Notes: generated by a model not told the origin, from the letters alone. A stretch of DNA of 41,458 nt from Candidatus Omnitrophota bacterium (GCA_015231405.1 JADGBR010000032.1:1-41458); one strand, 5' to 3'; positions 19,759 through 29,002 are shown, numbered from the stretch's first letter. Made by a program: numbers and translations.

Positions 19759-20514
19759 CTAGCCGTATCTTCCGGTAATGTAATCTTCAGTGCGTTTGTC
19801 AGACGGCGCCGTGAAAACCGTCTCGGTATTTCCGAACTCGATAAGCTCCCCGAGCAGCATGAACCCTGTATCGTCGGAGACGCGGGCCGCCTGCTGCATG
19901 TTATGGGTAACTATTATGATAGTATACTTGTTCTTTAGCTCCCGCATGAGCTCCTCGACCCTCTGGGTAGCGTTCGGGTCGAGCGTCGAACAGGGCTCAT
20001 CCATAAGGAGGACATCCGGCTTAACGGCTATGACCCGCGCGATACAAAGCCTCTGTTTCTGCTCAAGAGATAATCTAAGGGCCGGCTCGTTCAGCCTATC
20101 TTTCAGCTCGTCCCATAGGAGGACGTCCCGGAGGCTTTTTTCGGCTATTTCGTCAAGTTTGTCATCTTTCACCTTGTCGCCGTGGATCCTCTCTCCGAAG
20201 ACTATGTTCTCGTATATGGATAGAGGAAAGGGGTTAGGCCTCTGGAAGACCATACCCACTTTTTTGCGGAGCGCAACAAGGTCCGTCGCCGGGGCCAGGA
20301 TGTTCTTTTCGCCGATCACGACCTCGCCTTCTGTCCTTACGCCATCGATAAGGTCGTTCATGCGGTTAAATACCCTTAAAAGGGTTGATTTACCGCATCC
20401 CGAAGGCCCGATTATGGCCGTGATCCGGTTCTCGCCGAAACCGGAATTGACGTTCTTCAGCGCGTGAAATTTTCCGTAAAATAGGTTCAGGCCATTAGTG
20501 ATTATTTTCGTCAT
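19759..20514 (-). CDS. pstB: Phosphate ABC transporter ATPase, paralog 1 (degenerate signature motif)
   Basis: Walker [11 protein letters not shown]-loop '[15 protein letters not shown]'; signature 'LSLEQKQR' instead of LSGGQQQR; Walker B '[13 protein letters not shown]'; H-loop '[13 protein letters not shown]'. Confidence 0.93.
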   Translation of the reverse strand: MTKIITNGLNLFYGKFHALKNVNSGFGENRITAIIGPSGCGKSTLLRVFNRMNDLIDGVRTEGEVVIGEKNILAPATDLVALRKKVGMVFQRPNPFPLSIYENIVFGERIHGDKVKDDKLDEIAEKSLRDVLLWDELKDRLNEPALRLSLEQKQRLCIARVIAVKPDVLLMDEPCSTLDPNATQRVEELMRELKNKYTIIIVTHNMQQAARVSDDTGFMLLGELIEFGNTETVFTAPSDKRTEDYITGRYG

Positions 20515-21284
20515 TATCCGAATTTTCCCCTTATGTAACCGTCCGTACGTTTATCTCCGGGAGCGGTGAACATCTTGTCGGTCTTGTCGATCTCTATAAG
20601 CTCTCCGCCGAGAAAGAAAGCGGTGAGGTCTCCGACCCTGGCCGCCTGCTTTACGTTATTGGTCACCAGGACCACGGTATATTTCTGTTTAAGCTCGACC
20701 ATAGCGTCCTCGACTTTAGCGGTGGAGATAGGGTCCAGCCCTGAACAGGGTTCGTCGAAGAGGATGACCTCGGGTTCGACGGCGAGGGTCCTGGCTATAC
20801 AGAGGCGCTGCTGCTGCCCGCCGGATAATTTGAAAGCCGATTCGCCGAGCCTGTCCTTGACCTCTTCCCATAGATAGGCCTCTTTAAGCGATACCTCAAC
20901 TTTTTCGCGGAGGACGCGTTTGTCCTTAAGTCCGTGCATCCTGACCCCGTAGGCGACGTTGTCGAAGATGGAAAGGGGGAGCGGAAGGGGAAGTGCGAAA
21001 ACCATCCCGACGCGTTTACGCAGTATTTCCACATCGACGTTCTTTATATCGTCGCCTTCGAGCGTGACCTCTCCCTCTATCCGCGAGTTCTGGTTGAGCT
21101 CGTTCATGCGGTTGAGCATCCTGAGAAAAGTAGTCTTGCCGCTATTGGAAGGTCCTATCACGGAGAGTATCATGTTGGAGCGGATATCCAGGCTGACATG
21201 TTTCAATGCCGGCACGTTACCGAACCAGATGGACAGGTCTTTTACTCCGAACTTAATTGTCCGTGTGGACGTATCGTTCACCAT
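20514..21284 (-). CDS. pstB: Phosphate ABC transporter ATPase, paralog 2 (degenerate Q- and H-loops)
   Basis: Walker [11 protein letters not shown]-loop region '[15 protein letters not shown]'; signature [13 protein letters not shown] intact; Walker B '[13 protein letters not shown]'; H-loop position '[13 protein letters not shown]'. Confidence 0.92.
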   Translation of the reverse strand: MVNDTSTRTIKFGVKDLSIWFGNVPALKHVSLDIRSNMILSVIGPSNSGKTTFLRMLNRMNELNQNSRIEGEVTLEGDDIKNVDVEILRKRVGMVFALPLPLPLSIFDNVAYGVRMHGLKDKRVLREKVEVSLKEAYLWEEVKDRLGESAFKLSGGQQQRLCIARTLAVEPEVILFDEPCSGLDPISTAKVEDAMVELKQKYTVVLVTNNVKQAARVGDLTAFFLGGELIEIDKTDKMFTAPGDKRTDGYIRGKFG

Positions 21285-22126
21285 TTTTTCCTTTTCCTGA
21301 ACTTGTGTCGTATTATTATCGCTATCAGATTCATAAAAAGGACCATAGCAAGGAGCACAAGCGCCGTTCCGTAACGGATCTTCTCGTCAACGTTCGGCAC
21401 CTGGGTCGATATGACATACAGGTGATAGGGAAGAGCCATCACCTGGTCCATGATCGAATCTGGCAGCTGCGGAAGGTAAAAAGCCGCTACCGTAAAAAGT
21501 ATCGGCGCGGTCTCACCCGCGGCTCTCCCGAGCCCCAGTATAGTTCCGGTCAGGATCCCGGGAAGCGCGTTGGGGAGGACGATGTGCCGTATGGTCTGCC
21601 ATTTGCTCGCGCCGAGCGAAAGGCTCACTTCGCGGAACGAGGCCGGTACGCTCTCAAGGGCTTCGCGTGAGGTGGTAATGATCACCGGAAGTATCATTAT
21701 CCCGAGAGTGAGAGATCCTGAAAGGATAGAGGCCCCGAACCCGAAAAATATGACGAACAGCGCCAGGCCGAAAAGTCCGTAAACGACGGAAGGAACGCCG
21801 GCCAGGTTGACTATCGCAAGTTTTATTATCCGCGTGAGCAGGTTGTCCCGCGAATATTCGGAGAGATATATCGCCGCGAGAAGGCCTATCGGTAAAGCGA
21901 AAGAAATGGCGCCCGTAACGAGGTATAAAGTCCCGACTATCGCGGGGAATATCCCTCCCGCGCGCATGCCCTGCCTTGGGATATCGGAAAGGAACTGCCA
22001 GTTCATGGCAGGCAGCCCCTTCTGAATTATGATAACAACGATCATCCCCACCGGCACTACTATGAGCAGCGTGGACAGAAGGAGAAAAGCGTACGCTATT
22101 TTCTGCGATCTATATGGATTACGCAT
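21278..22126 (-). CDS. pstA: Phosphate ABC transporter permease PstA
   Basis: '[31 protein letters not shown]'-type segment; '[47 protein letters not shown]'. Start chosen at MRNPYRSQ; the tracked ORF extends to 22162. Confidence 0.93.
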   Translation of the reverse strand: MRNPYRSQKIAYAFLLLSTLLIVVPVGMIVVIIIQKGLPAMNWQFLSDIPRQGMRAGGIFPAIVGTLYLVTGAISFALPIGLLAAIYLSEYSRDNLLTRIIKLAIVNLAGVPSVVYGLFGLALFVIFFGFGASILSGSLTLGIMILPVIITTSREALESVPASFREVSLSLGASKWQTIRHIVLPNALPGILTGTILGLGRAAGETAPILFTVAAFYLPQLPDSIMDQVMALPYHLYVISTQVPNVDEKIRYGTALVLLAMVLFMNLIAIIIRHKFRKRKKW

Positions 22127-22170
22127 ATTCTTTCTCTGGCTTTTCAAAAACTGTAATCGCAAGCGAAAAC

Positions 22171-22244
22171 CGTCATTGCGAGCGAAGCGAAGCAGTCTCT
22201 ATATAGGGATTGCTTCGTCGGCCTATGGCCTCCTCGCAATGACG
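22171..22244. repeat. REP-like palindrome (CGTCATTGCGAG...CTCGCAATGACG) between pstC and pstA
   Basis: CGTCATTGCGAGCGAAGCGAAGCAGTCTC ... GATTGCTTCGTCGGCCTATGGCCTCCTCGCAATGACG. Confidence 0.9.
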
Positions 22245-22256
22245 TCAAGCTTCCCG

Positions 22257-23126
22257 CTACTTACTCTGCTTCTCATGCAAAAACAGATCCGCGGTCACGT
22301 TGATCCCAAAACTTATCACGAATAACACTATCCCGACCGCGAATAGTGCGAAATAGTGTTCGCTGCCGACTACGGCTTCGCCCATTTCCGCGGCGATAGT
22401 GGCCGTGAGCGTCCTCACCGGGACGAGTATGCTCTGGGGTATGACCGCGGCGTTACCCGTTATCATCATTACCGCCATGGTTTCGCCTATGACACGCCCT
22501 ATCCCGAGCATTATGGCGGCAAGTATCCCGCTCGAAGCCGCCGGGAGCATGACCCTCCAAATGGCCTGCCAGTGCGTCGCGCCGAGCGCCAGTGCCCCTT
22601 CCTTGTAGTTCTTCGGGATGGAATACAAAGCGTCTTCCGCTATCGAAACGATGGTAGGCATGGCCATGAACGCCAGCATTATCGAGCCCGAGAGGGCCGT
22701 TAAGCCCGTCGGAAGATGGAAAAGGCTCTTGACTAAGGGAACAAGCGTGACCATGCCGATGAATCCGAGAACGACGCTGGGGATAGCGGCCAGGAGCTCT
22801 ATGCCGGACTTGAGTATATCTTTTATTCTGGCGGGGGCTATCTCGGCGATGTAGATAGCAGCGCCGACGCCTATGGGTATTGAAATAACGGCGGCGCCAA
22901 GCGTGACCAGTAAAGAACCGAGTATAAGCGGAAGTATCCCAAGTTGCGCCGGTTCCGATATGGGGTACCAGCTTTTGCCGAAAAGAAAAGCTCCCGGTGT
23001 CACTGACTGGAAAACGGCTAAACCTTCTTTGATAAGAAAAAGGAAGATAAGAACGACGAAGAAGATGGAGGCCAGCCCGGAGGCTAGGATCAGCTTTTCG
23101 ATTATCGTTTCTTTGATCTTACGCAT
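22257..23126 (-). CDS. pstC: Phosphate ABC transporter permease PstC
   Basis: 'EGLAVFQSVTPGAFLFGKSWYPISEPAQLGILPLILGSLLVT', 'IYIAEIAPARIKDILKSGIELLAAIPSVVLGFIG', 'ALALGATHWQAIWRVMLPAASSGILAAIMLGIGRVIGETMAVMM'. Start chosen at MRKIKE. Confidence 0.94.
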   Translation of the reverse strand: MRKIKETIIEKLILASGLASIFFVVLIFLFLIKEGLAVFQSVTPGAFLFGKSWYPISEPAQLGILPLILGSLLVTLGAAVISIPIGVGAAIYIAEIAPARIKDILKSGIELLAAIPSVVLGFIGMVTLVPLVKSLFHLPTGLTALSGSIMLAFMAMPTIVSIAEDALYSIPKNYKEGALALGATHWQAIWRVMLPAASSGILAAIMLGIGRVIGETMAVMMITGNAAVIPQSILVPVRTLTATIAAEMGEAVVGSEHYFALFAVGIVLFVISFGINVTADLFLHEKQSK

Positions 23127-23135
23127 AGTATCTCC

Positions 23136-23217
23136 CGTCATTGCGGAGGCCCGAGGCCGACGAAGCAATCTATATGGATTGCTTCGTCCCTCCCTTTGGT
23201 CGCTTCTCGCGATGACG
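23136..23217. repeat. REP-like palindrome of the same family filling the pstS-pstC gap
   Basis: CGTCATTGCGGAGGCCCGAGGCCGACGAAGCAATC ... GATTGCTTCGTCCC...CTTCTCGCGATGACG; ends 1 nt before the pstS stop codon. Confidence 0.88.
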
Positions 23218-24078
23218 TTATTTACTCACCGGAACGAAATCCGTCGCTAGTACGATCTCCTGCCCCTCTTTGGAAAGGGCGAAATCCACGAATTTTTTCA
23301 CCGGCCCCGACGGCTCTCCTTTGGTGTAGAGGAAGAGGGGCCTTGATATTGGGTATTTTCCGTTCAAAACGTTCTCGATTATCGGTGCCGCGTATTCCGA
23401 CTTCTCATTCGCGGCGATGGACACCGGTTTATGCTTCAGGGATATGTATCCCATTCCGTAGTATCCTATCGCTCCTGGGTTAGAAGCCACTTCGTCGGCT
23501 ATGGCCTGGGAAGACGATAGCATAAGGGCTTTTGGTGAGAACTCGTCCTTGTTGGCCGGGTCGTTCTTCCTGATGACGTGCTCCTTAAAATAAACGTGAG
23601 TTCCGGAATTAACCTCGCGCGAAAGTAAAACTATTTCCAGGTCATGGCCGCCGACTTCTTTCCAATTCCCGATCTTTCCGGTAAATATCCCCGACAGCTG
23701 GCCTAAGGTCAACTTGTCTACGGGATTAGACGGGTTAACTACGACGGCAAGGCCGTCAAGGCCCACTTGTAACTCGAAGGGGACTATCCCCTTGGGCTTG
23801 GCAAGAGCTATCTCTTTTTCCTTGATGTTCCTCGAGCTCATGGCTATATCGCAGGTCCCGCTGATAAGGCTTGAAAGGCCTGTGCCGGAGCCACCTCCGG
23901 TGACCGCTATGAAATCCGACGGGTTTTTCTCCATGTACTTTTCCGCCCAGGACTGGACGAGGTTGACCATGGTATCCGAGCCTTTTATCTGTATGGAAGA
24001 AGAGTTTTTGTTCTTCGCCGCGTAGCAGGATGACGCGAGCGCCAGGGATACTAACGGGATCATTATCTGTTTGAACAT
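23218..24078 (-). CDS. pstS: Phosphate ABC transporter substrate-binding protein PstS
   Basis: Signal peptide 'MFKQIMIPLVSLALASSCYA'; 'IQIKGSDTMVNLVQSWAEKYM', 'VTGGGSGTGLSSLISGTCDIAMSSR'; RBS AAAGGAG upstream. Confidence 0.95.
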   Translation of the reverse strand: MFKQIMIPLVSLALASSCYAAKNKNSSSIQIKGSDTMVNLVQSWAEKYMEKNPSDFIAVTGGGSGTGLSSLISGTCDIAMSSRNIKEKEIALAKPKGIVPFELQVGLDGLAVVVNPSNPVDKLTLGQLSGIFTGKIGNWKEVGGHDLEIVLLSREVNSGTHVYFKEHVIRKNDPANKDEFSPKALMLSSSQAIADEVASNPGAIGYYGMGYISLKHKPVSIAANEKSEYAAPIIENVLNGKYPISRPLFLYTKGEPSGPVKKFVDFALSKEGQEIVLATDFVPVSK

Positions 24079-24129
24079 GTGTGCTCCTTTGGTTTGAGTG
24101 TATTCTAGCACCCGGGGGCGGGTGGCGTA

Positions 24130-24147
24130 TGTAAAATCCGTGTAAAA
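24130..24147 (-). promoter_or_regulatory. Putative Pho box upstream of pstS
   Basis: Minus strand TTTTACA-CGGA-TTTTACA: two 7-nt direct repeats with 11-nt period, 52 nt upstream of the pstS ATG. Confidence 0.6.
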
Positions 24148-24209
24148 TCTAGCAACCCCAACAACAACCCTTGCACTGTTCTAAACCCGCGCACTCGTGC
24201 ACCCGCGCA

Positions 24210-25541
24210 CTAGATCGGGAGCTTGATCGTGAACCGTGACCCGACACCTTCCGCGCTTTCAAGCGCGACAGTCCCCCCATGGAGCTCAACTATGTGTTTT
24301 ACGATCGAGAGGCCGAGACCCGTGCCGCCTTCCGCGCGGGAGCGGGCTTTGTCGACGCGGTAGAAACGTTCGAAAATACGCGGCTTGTCCTTCTCCGGTA
24401 TGCCTATGCCGAAGTCCTCGACCGATATCTCGATCATAGTGTCGTTCTCGCGGGAACTTATTAGAACGGAACCTTTTTCCCTGTTGAATTTTATCGCGTT
24501 ATCTATGACGTTTGTGAACACATGCTCTATTTTGTTCCTGTCCGCGTGGATAACGACATCCCCGGACAGCCCGTTCCGGACGTCTATGTTCCTTTTTTTT
24601 GATTGGGCCGAGAAGCCCGTGATTATGCCGTCGATAAGGGGTTTCAGAGCTAAAGGCTGTTTGTCCAGTTCTATGCCTTTAGATTCCAGGTGAGAGAGAG
24701 AGAGGAGGTCCTCTACAAGGACCGTAAGCCGTTCGGCATGCGCCTGGATAATCCTGAGGAACTCGCGATTGTTCTTTTTGTCGTCAATCGCCCCTTCAAG
24801 GAGTGTTTCCACAAAGCCTCTGATAGACGTGAGCGGCGTTTTAAGCTCGTGCGAGACATTGGCGACGAAATCGCTCCTAACGGTCTCGAGCCTTCGTATC
24901 TCGGTTATGTCATGCACGACGACCAGGCATCCCGAAACAATTTCGTTGTCGTAAATAGGCGAGGCGTTGACCTCGAAAGTCCCGCGCCTGGGGTACATGA
25001 AAGATATTTCCCGGGAGACAAGGCCCGCGCCCTTATAAACGTCGTTTATCACTTCTGCTATGTCATTGTTGCGTATCGCCTCAAGGAATATCTTGCCCTC
25101 GGCGTCCTTTCGGCTTATACCGAACAGCTGCTCCGCGGTGGGGTTCAGGGAAACGATATCGGCGTTATGGCCGAGAACAAGAACCCCTTCGACCATGCTC
25201 GAAAGAACGGCTGAGAGTTTCCGGCTTCCGGTCTCGCCAGCGTTCACCCGCCGCTCGATATTGTGGGCCATCTCGTTGAGTGTCCCGGCAAGTTCACCTG
25301 TTTCGTCGTCAGCGGGACTGAGTATCCTCCGGTTAAAAACTCCGCCGGCGAATAGCCGCGCTATATGGGTTATGCGGCGTATAGGGATGACGATGCCGTT
25401 CGCTAATATACCTCCCAGTATGAGGGCGAACCCCAGGGAGAAGAAAAGCCCAGGGACTCCGCGCCGGCAGAAGAAAAAAGAGACCCCGGCCGTCAGGAGC
25501 AAAGAGAATAATATTTTCAGGCGGATGCCGCTAAACTTCAT
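24210..25541 (-). CDS. phoR: Phosphate regulon sensor histidine kinase PhoR
   Basis: HAMP, PAS ('ILVLGHNADIVSLNPTAEQLFGISR'-type), 'RSDFVANVSHELKTPLTSIRGFVETLLEGA', 'GTGLGLSIVKHIVELHGG'; next to phoB and pst genes. Confidence 0.9.
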   Translation of the reverse strand: MKFSGIRLKILFSLLLTAGVSFFFCRRGVPGLFFSLGFALILGGILANGIVIPIRRITHIARLFAGGVFNRRILSPADDETGELAGTLNEMAHNIERRVNAGETGSRKLSAVLSSMVEGVLVLGHNADIVSLNPTAEQLFGISRKDAEGKIFLEAIRNNDIAEVINDVYKGAGLVSREISFMYPRRGTFEVNASPIYDNEIVSGCLVVVHDITEIRRLETVRSDFVANVSHELKTPLTSIRGFVETLLEGAIDDKKNNREFLRIIQAHAERLTVLVEDLLSLSHLESKGIELDKQPLALKPLIDGIITGFSAQSKKRNIDVRNGLSGDVVIHADRNKIEHVFTNVIDNAIKFNREKGSVLISSRENDTMIEISVEDFGIGIPEKDKPRIFERFYRVDKARSRAEGGTGLGLSIVKHIVELHGGTVALESAEGVGSRFTIKLPI

Positions 25542-26223
25542 AATCGAACCTGTATCCGAATTTTTTTACGGTGATTATGAGGTCTTTGGCGTTCCGCAGT
25601 TTTTTTCGAAGGGTCCTTATGTGTACGTCGACCGTCCTGGTCTCGATCCTGGACGAGTTCCCGAAACCCCAGATGTTGTCGAGGAGTTCGTCCCGGGAGA
25701 TGACTTTTCCCCGTGCTTTTACGAGAGCTTTTAGCAGCTCGAACTCTCTTGCTGTGAGCTCCACGGGTTTATCTTTTACGGTAACGGTTATTCTTCCAAA
25801 ATCCACGGCGAGGTCGTTCTTTCTGAACGTGTCCGGGAATATATCCCGCTCTTTGGCGCGCCTCTCGACCGCTTTGACCCGTGCCATTAGCTCTTTTAGA
25901 CTGAAAGGCTTTGTCACGTAGTCGTCCGCTCCGGCATCCAGCCCCGCGACTTTGTCGGATTCCTGGCTTTTGGCTGTGAGCATTATTATCGGGATGGATG
26001 ACGTGCTCGCGGTCTTTTTTAATATTTTACACACGTTCAAGCCGCCTATGCCGGGTAGCATGAGGTCAAGTATGATGAGGCCTGGACGGTCCTTATCCGC
26101 GATATCCAGGGCAGTCTCTCCGTTATCGGACGATATGACGCCGTATCCTTCTTTAAGGAGATTGTATTCCAGCATCTTAGATATGTCCTTATCATCCTCT
26201 ACTATCAGTATCTTATTCTTCAT
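25531..26223 (-). CDS. phoB: Phosphate regulon response regulator PhoB (OmpR/PhoB family)
   Basis: 'KILIVEDDKDISKMLEYNL', 'LIILDLMLPGIGG', wHTH 'ELTAREFELLKALVKARGKVISRDELLDNIWG...TRTVDVHIRTLRKKL'. Confidence 0.93.
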   Translation of the reverse strand: MKNKILIVEDDKDISKMLEYNLLKEGYGVISSDNGETALDIADKDRPGLIILDLMLPGIGGLNVCKILKKTASTSSIPIIMLTAKSQESDKVAGLDAGADDYVTKPFSLKELMARVKAVERRAKERDIFPDTFRKNDLAVDFGRITVTVKDKPVELTAREFELLKALVKARGKVISRDELLDNIWGFGNSSRIETRTVDVHIRTLRKKLRNAKDLIITVKKFGYRFDYEV

Positions 26224-26230
26224 TTGGGCC

Positions 26231-26644
26231 TTATTCGATCTTTCTGAGATCCTCTACGGCGGCCTCGTACGTGGATCCATCGATATCGCCGCTCGCCTTA
26301 TGGTCCAGGAGGACCAGAGCCGAAGAGGCAGGTACTGTTCTTTGCGGCAGGAACTTGTAGAATTTATCAAGTTCCCGGATGAGGTCGTATGGTTTTTCCC
26401 ATCTTTTTTCGGTATAAGGGGGATACATCTTAGGTGCGTTCTCTCCCTGTGCAGGGATGTTGAAGAGAATGGTCTCTTTCATACCGTCTCTGAGACCGGT
26501 GATATATCCCAGTTTGAAATCATCGGATCTGGCCGACCATTCCACGCCGGTCGGCGTGGGATCCTTCTCTTCCTGTGCGGAGGATGATAGAGAGAGGGAA
26601 AGGGCCAATAAAATGAAGACAGAGGCGATTGTTTTTATAGGCAT
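26231..26644 (-). CDS. Exported hypothetical protein
   Basis: Signal peptide 'MPIKTIASVFILLALSLSLSSSAQ'; ends 8 nt upstream of phoB. Confidence 0.65.
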   Translation of the reverse strand: MPIKTIASVFILLALSLSLSSSAQEEKDPTPTGVEWSARSDDFKLGYITGLRDGMKETILFNIPAQGENAPKMYPPYTEKRWEKPYDLIRELDKFYKFLPQRTVPASSALVLLDHKASGDIDGSTYEAAVEDLRKIE

Positions 26645-26707
26645 AGAATTCCTTGCGCATTTATCCGTCGGAGTTATTATATTACTTTTAAGAGTACGGA
26701 GCAAGGA

Positions 26708-26796
26708 TAGCCTTTAGCGGAAAGCGGATAGCGGTTAGCGTATAGTGGTTAGTATCGAAGAGGCGCGGAATTAGTACTAACCGCTAAAGGCTAGCC
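26708..26796. repeat. Heptamer-periodic array (AGCGGWT-like) with inverted arm
   Basis: TAGCCTTTAGCGGAAAGCGGATAGCGGTTAGCGTATAGTGGTTAGTA from 26708; ACTAACCGCTAAAGGCTAGCC at 26776-26796. Confidence 0.8.
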
Positions 26797-26875
26797 AAAA
26801 AGACTTTTCCCTTGACCTTCGCCAATATAGCGGGTAACCTAATGAAAAGGAAGACCCGTAAAAATCCCTCACAAT

Positions 26876-27958
26876 ATGGACGAACCTATAAACATCAGAA
26901 CAGACGAAATATACAAAGGGCTTTTTGTCCAAGCCGTGGAGAAATACCCGGGTATAATACTATTCCTCGGTGGGGAGGCGGTAAAATACTGCAACTTATT
27001 CGCTCTCAGGCAGTTCGGAATTTCGCCCGAAGAGTGTGAAGGGAAAACACTGGGAGAACTTTTTAAATGCGCCAATTGTGCCCCTAAAGGCATGCGCTGC
27101 GGCGGATCGGACAAGTGCGGGGAATGCGGTAAAAATTCTCTTTTTCTTTCGGGGTTGAAAGATCCGGTGAATAGAAGAGATTGGAAGTTATCGATCATCC
27201 GGGACGGGAAGGAAGAGGCCAGGATGTTGAGGATATGGGCGGAACCGGCCGGCGGACCGGGAAAGGACATGGTGATCTGCTACATACAAGATGTGAGCGA
27301 CGAGAAAATGAGAGAAATACTCGAGAACACTTTTTTTCATGACATACTGAATGAGGCCAGCATCCTGAAAGGATATACGGATAATATGAATGACGGTTTG
27401 CTGAAGTGCGACGCCGGCTCAATGGGAAAAGTTCTCAATTTTGCCGAAGGGATCATAGATACGATACAGACCCAAAGAGATCTCCTGATAGCGGAAAGGG
27501 GGTTTTACAGGCCCATGGCGAGGAAATTCGACGTAAAGGAGTTTTTCACTGAGATCACGGAAGTAATGGCATCCAGCAGGTCGGGGGCCAAGAGGAACAT
27601 AGTTTTTTCATGCGAGGGCGCGGGTGAGCCCGTTATTAACGCTGATAAGGGCCTTCTGAAAAGGATCGTGATCAACCTGGTCAAGAACGCGCTCGAAGCT
27701 ACTGACGTCAAAACTATTGTCAAAGTCGAATTCCGGTCCGAGAACGGTAAGAACGTATTATCTGTGAATAATCCCGGAGCGATGCCGCGGGAGATCGCGA
27801 ATCAGATGTTCTTGAAGGGTTTCTCCACAAAAGGTAAAGGCAGAGGTCTGGGAACTTACAGCGCCAAATTTTTTACGGAGAGGTTTTTGAACGGAGAGGT
27901 AAGTTTCCGTTCTGACGAAGGTGAAGGTACTACTTTTTTCGTCAAATTTCCGGGGTAA
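26876..27958 (+). CDS. PAS-type sensor histidine kinase with Cys-rich insertion
   Basis: 'CEGKTLGELFKCANCAPKGMRCGGSDKCGECG'; phosphoacceptor-like 'FFHDILNEASILKGYTDNM'; HATPase_c 'NLVKNALEAT', 'GKGRGLGTYSAKFFTERF'. Confidence 0.82.
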   Translation: MDEPINIRTDEIYKGLFVQAVEKYPGIILFLGGEAVKYCNLFALRQFGISPEECEGKTLGELFKCANCAPKGMRCGGSDKCGECGKNSLFLSGLKDPVNRRDWKLSIIRDGKEEARMLRIWAEPAGGPGKDMVICYIQDVSDEKMREILENTFFHDILNEASILKGYTDNMNDGLLKCDAGSMGKVLNFAEGIIDTIQTQRDLLIAERGFYRPMARKFDVKEFFTEITEVMASSRSGAKRNIVFSCEGAGEPVINADKGLLKRIVINLVKNALEATDVKTIVKVEFRSENGKNVLSVNNPGAMPREIANQMFLKGFSTKGKGRGLGTYSAKFFTERFLNGEVSFRSDEGEGTTFFVKFPG

Positions 27959-28044
27959 ATGTAATGATAAAAGATCCACACCACCCGAACCGCGAATCAC
28001 GAACCACTAACCACGATCGGGAACTGGCTGGGGCGGTTAACGCT

Positions 28045-28836
28045 ATGTCGGCGGGACTTTCTTTTATGATGTGTGCGCTAGCGGTCTTCGCTCCGATGGC
28101 GTCCGCTATCGACGCCGGCGAGATCATCGGGAAGTGCAGGGCGGCGGCATATTCCGCGGGGAAGGATTCGAGGTCTGAGGTCCGGATGGTCACTGAGCGT
28201 AAGGATGGAGCCGTGACGGAAAAAGAGATGACGCTCTTAAGCATCGATATCGGGGATAATGGCGCACAGAGGTATTATATCAGGATAAATAAGCCTCCCG
28301 CGTCGCACGGATTGACATACATGATCTGGAAAAATACCGACTTAGAGGACGACGTGTGGCAGTATATCCCGGGGGCCGACGGCGCGGCTCATTTTCCCGC
28401 CGGAGAGGAACGTTCCGCTTTCGAGGGATCTTGTCTCACTTTCGAGGATATTTCCGGAAGGGGGGCCGAGAAGGATACGCATACTCTTCACAATGACGAG
28501 CCGGCTTTTTGGGTGTTGAAAAGCGTGTCTCGGGACTCGGGGCCGGTCGAATTCTCCTATTATCTTACCTGGGTGGATAAAAGTACTTATCTTCCCGGAA
28601 AGGTAGAGTTCTACGACAAGGGGGGGAGGATGTACAAGAGGACCCTTGTCCTTGAAGTGAAAGAGATACAGGGTATTCCTACCGTGGTCGCAAAAAGAAC
28701 GCAGATCTTATCCTCCGGGACGAACACCTTGTGGTCTGTATCGGGTACGGCTTATAACCAGGGTTTGAGCGAGGATATATTTACGGAACGGTCTATGAAA
28801 GAGCCGCCGGTCGAGTTGGGGGGGCAGGTATATTGA
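28045..28836 (+). CDS. LolA-superfamily / outer membrane lipoprotein-sorting-like exported protein
   Basis: 'INKPPASHGLTYMIWKNTDLEDDVWQYIPG...', 'LTWVDKSTYLPGKVEFYDKGGRMYKRTLVLEVKEIQGIPTV'; signal-like 'MSAGLSFMMCALAVFAPMASA'. The tracked start (27964) reads through a repeat. Confidence 0.7.
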   Translation: MSAGLSFMMCALAVFAPMASAIDAGEIIGKCRAAAYSAGKDSRSEVRMVTERKDGAVTEKEMTLLSIDIGDNGAQRYYIRINKPPASHGLTYMIWKNTDLEDDVWQYIPGADGAAHFPAGEERSAFEGSCLTFEDISGRGAEKDTHTLHNDEPAFWVLKSVSRDSGPVEFSYYLTWVDKSTYLPGKVEFYDKGGRMYKRTLVLEVKEIQGIPTVVAKRTQILSSGTNTLWSVSGTAYNQGLSEDIFTERSMKEPPVELGGQVY

Positions 28837-28841
28837 AAGAC

Positions 28842-29000
28842 ATGAAAAGTAAAACGTTGTGCGAGATCGCCAAGAAAACCAATATCAAAAAAAAGATAGA
28901 AAACTACGCGGAACTCGTTAAGGATCCCGGTTACGTTTGCGTAAAGTGCGGCCGGGCGGCCGCGGATAAAGGGAATTTGTGCAAACCGGTGAAGATATAG
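28842..29000 (+). CDS. 52-aa zinc-ribbon-like protein (not in ORF track)
   Basis: MKSKTLCEIAKKTNIKKKIENYAELVKDPGYVCVKCGRAAADKGNLCKPVKI*; starts 5 nt after the previous stop. Confidence 0.75.
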   Translation: MKSKTLCEIAKKTNIKKKIENYAELVKDPGYVCVKCGRAAADKGNLCKPVKI

Positions 29001-29002
29001 AG

